Shown here: piece by piece, positions 63,395 to 64,000 of the stretch
Numbering within the stretch: position 1 is the stretch's first letter
Layout: the number at the start of each line of letters is the position of its first letter
From: Stictocephala bisonia
Taxonomy: Eukaryota > Arthropoda > Insecta > Hemiptera > Membracidae
NCBI GenBank assembly: GCA_035578905.1
Contig: JAQJVL010000162.1
Coordinates: 248,001-312,000 of the forward strand
DNA length: 64,000 bases
Direction: 5' to 3'
Program-made: the position numbers and the translations under genes
The notes under the pieces: model-generated
Database searches by the model: none
What the model was told of the DNA's origin: nothing
What the model saw: the letters and a program-made list of their open reading frames with translations, nothing else

Positions 63395-63625
63395 CAACCT
63401 AGTGGCCGAGTGATCTAAAGTGTCAGGCCTAAAATTAGAAGTGTAAAAACAAAATTAGAGATAGCAAGATTCGAATACTGGCCTTGAATGTTAGTTTTTA
63501 TCAGTAAAATTCACCTTGTACAGTACTGGTTCTCCCCTTACTCTGTCTGATAGGTTCCCGCACATATCAGAGGTCTATGGAGATTGGATAGAATAAGTTT
63601 CAAAAGTAGATTGGCCTCTTCTCTA
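63395..63625 (+). mobile_element. SINE B, full copy
   Basis: Head ctagtggccgagtgatctaa (class II tRNA A-box side), B box gattcgaatactggcc, body ttcaccttgtacagtactgg and ggttctccccttactctg, end gattggcctcttctc. The segment between the two boxes carries an extra insertion (aaaattagaagtgtaaaaac) relative to the 48459 copy. Confidence 0.85.
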
Positions 63626-64000
63626 TTTATATAAAATCCATCGTATTAAGTACATCGTTATAAGAAAATTAAGTTTTGGACAACTTCCTGTTAATGTAAT
63701 CAGTTTTACTTGTTAATCTGTACTTAACACATAAAATCAGTCGTAGTCTATAATCCATGACCGTAGTATTTACATCTCTTGATACATGTAAATTAACTTC
63801 TAACCTTTCCGGACACTATAAATAATTGATATTGGTTTTACGGATTATATTCAGTTTAAATAGTTATGTTATGATGTACCGTACAGAGAACGGTCTTGTT
63901 ATTTAACCGAGCGACGCTTCTAATTAATTAATCCCAGATCACATACACAGTCTCTTCCACCTTCGTTGGTTAAGACAACATGCAAATTACCTGTTACCGG
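63626..64000. other. No gene recognised
   Basis: AT-rich to the window end; no supported feature. Confidence 0.5.

Overview
The window looks like repeat-rich nuclear DNA from an arthropod, most likely an insect. It is strongly AT-rich and holds no long open reading frame, operon, rRNA or intact tRNA gene. It carries (TTAGG)n runs, the insect telomere-type motif, plus decayed transposon genes, tRNA-derived SINEs and long microsatellites. A hemipteran is possible because the DUF7869-like and Mutator-like fragments are common there as far as I recall, but that is inference. No host protein-coding exon could be supported, so the window is probably intergenic or deep-intronic.

Layout. 1-12.1 kb: a DNA transposon with perfect 38-bp terminal inverted repeats (TIRs) at 1149-2768 carrying remnants of a DUF7869-like gene, a TTAGG tract, a 143-bp (CT)n, SINE pieces, a GC-richer block at 10.07-11.43 kb that may be a retroelement remnant, and a ~23-bp minisatellite at 11.44-12.04 kb. 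12-18 kb: a foldback element at 13370-15242 with ~0.7-kb inverted arms around a 75-codon ORF, two hammerhead-like motifs, and a TACAGGGTGTT-ended element with a SINE inside it. 18-29 kb: short TIR elements (MITEs), several SINE copies and a degraded LINE reverse-transcriptase tail. 29.0-33.3 kb: a tandem satellite of about 27 units in two length classes (159 and 156 bp), most units carrying a CACGTG E-box. 33-46 kb: a TTAA-flanked MITE, a 47-bp near-perfect palindrome, SINEs, a composite repeat with a 36-bp minisatellite, and a 43-bp x 5 array. 46-64 kb: a short TIR element with 8-bp target-site duplications, a 22-bp x 17 array, Leu/Ser-tRNA-like SINEs, a ~197-bp (CT)n, a Mutator-like remnant, a 37-bp array, and more SINE and minisatellite pieces.

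No genes act together here. What links the window is transposon ecology. At least three SINE groups are present: A (about 380-440 bp, roughly ten copies), B (Leu/Ser-tRNA-like, three copies) and C (a different tRNA-like head joined to the same 3' tail as A). The shared A/C tail suggests both are moved by one LINE that recognises that tail. The most unusual structures are the foldback element, the E-box satellite, the hammerhead-like hairpins and the composite minisatellite-bearing repeat.
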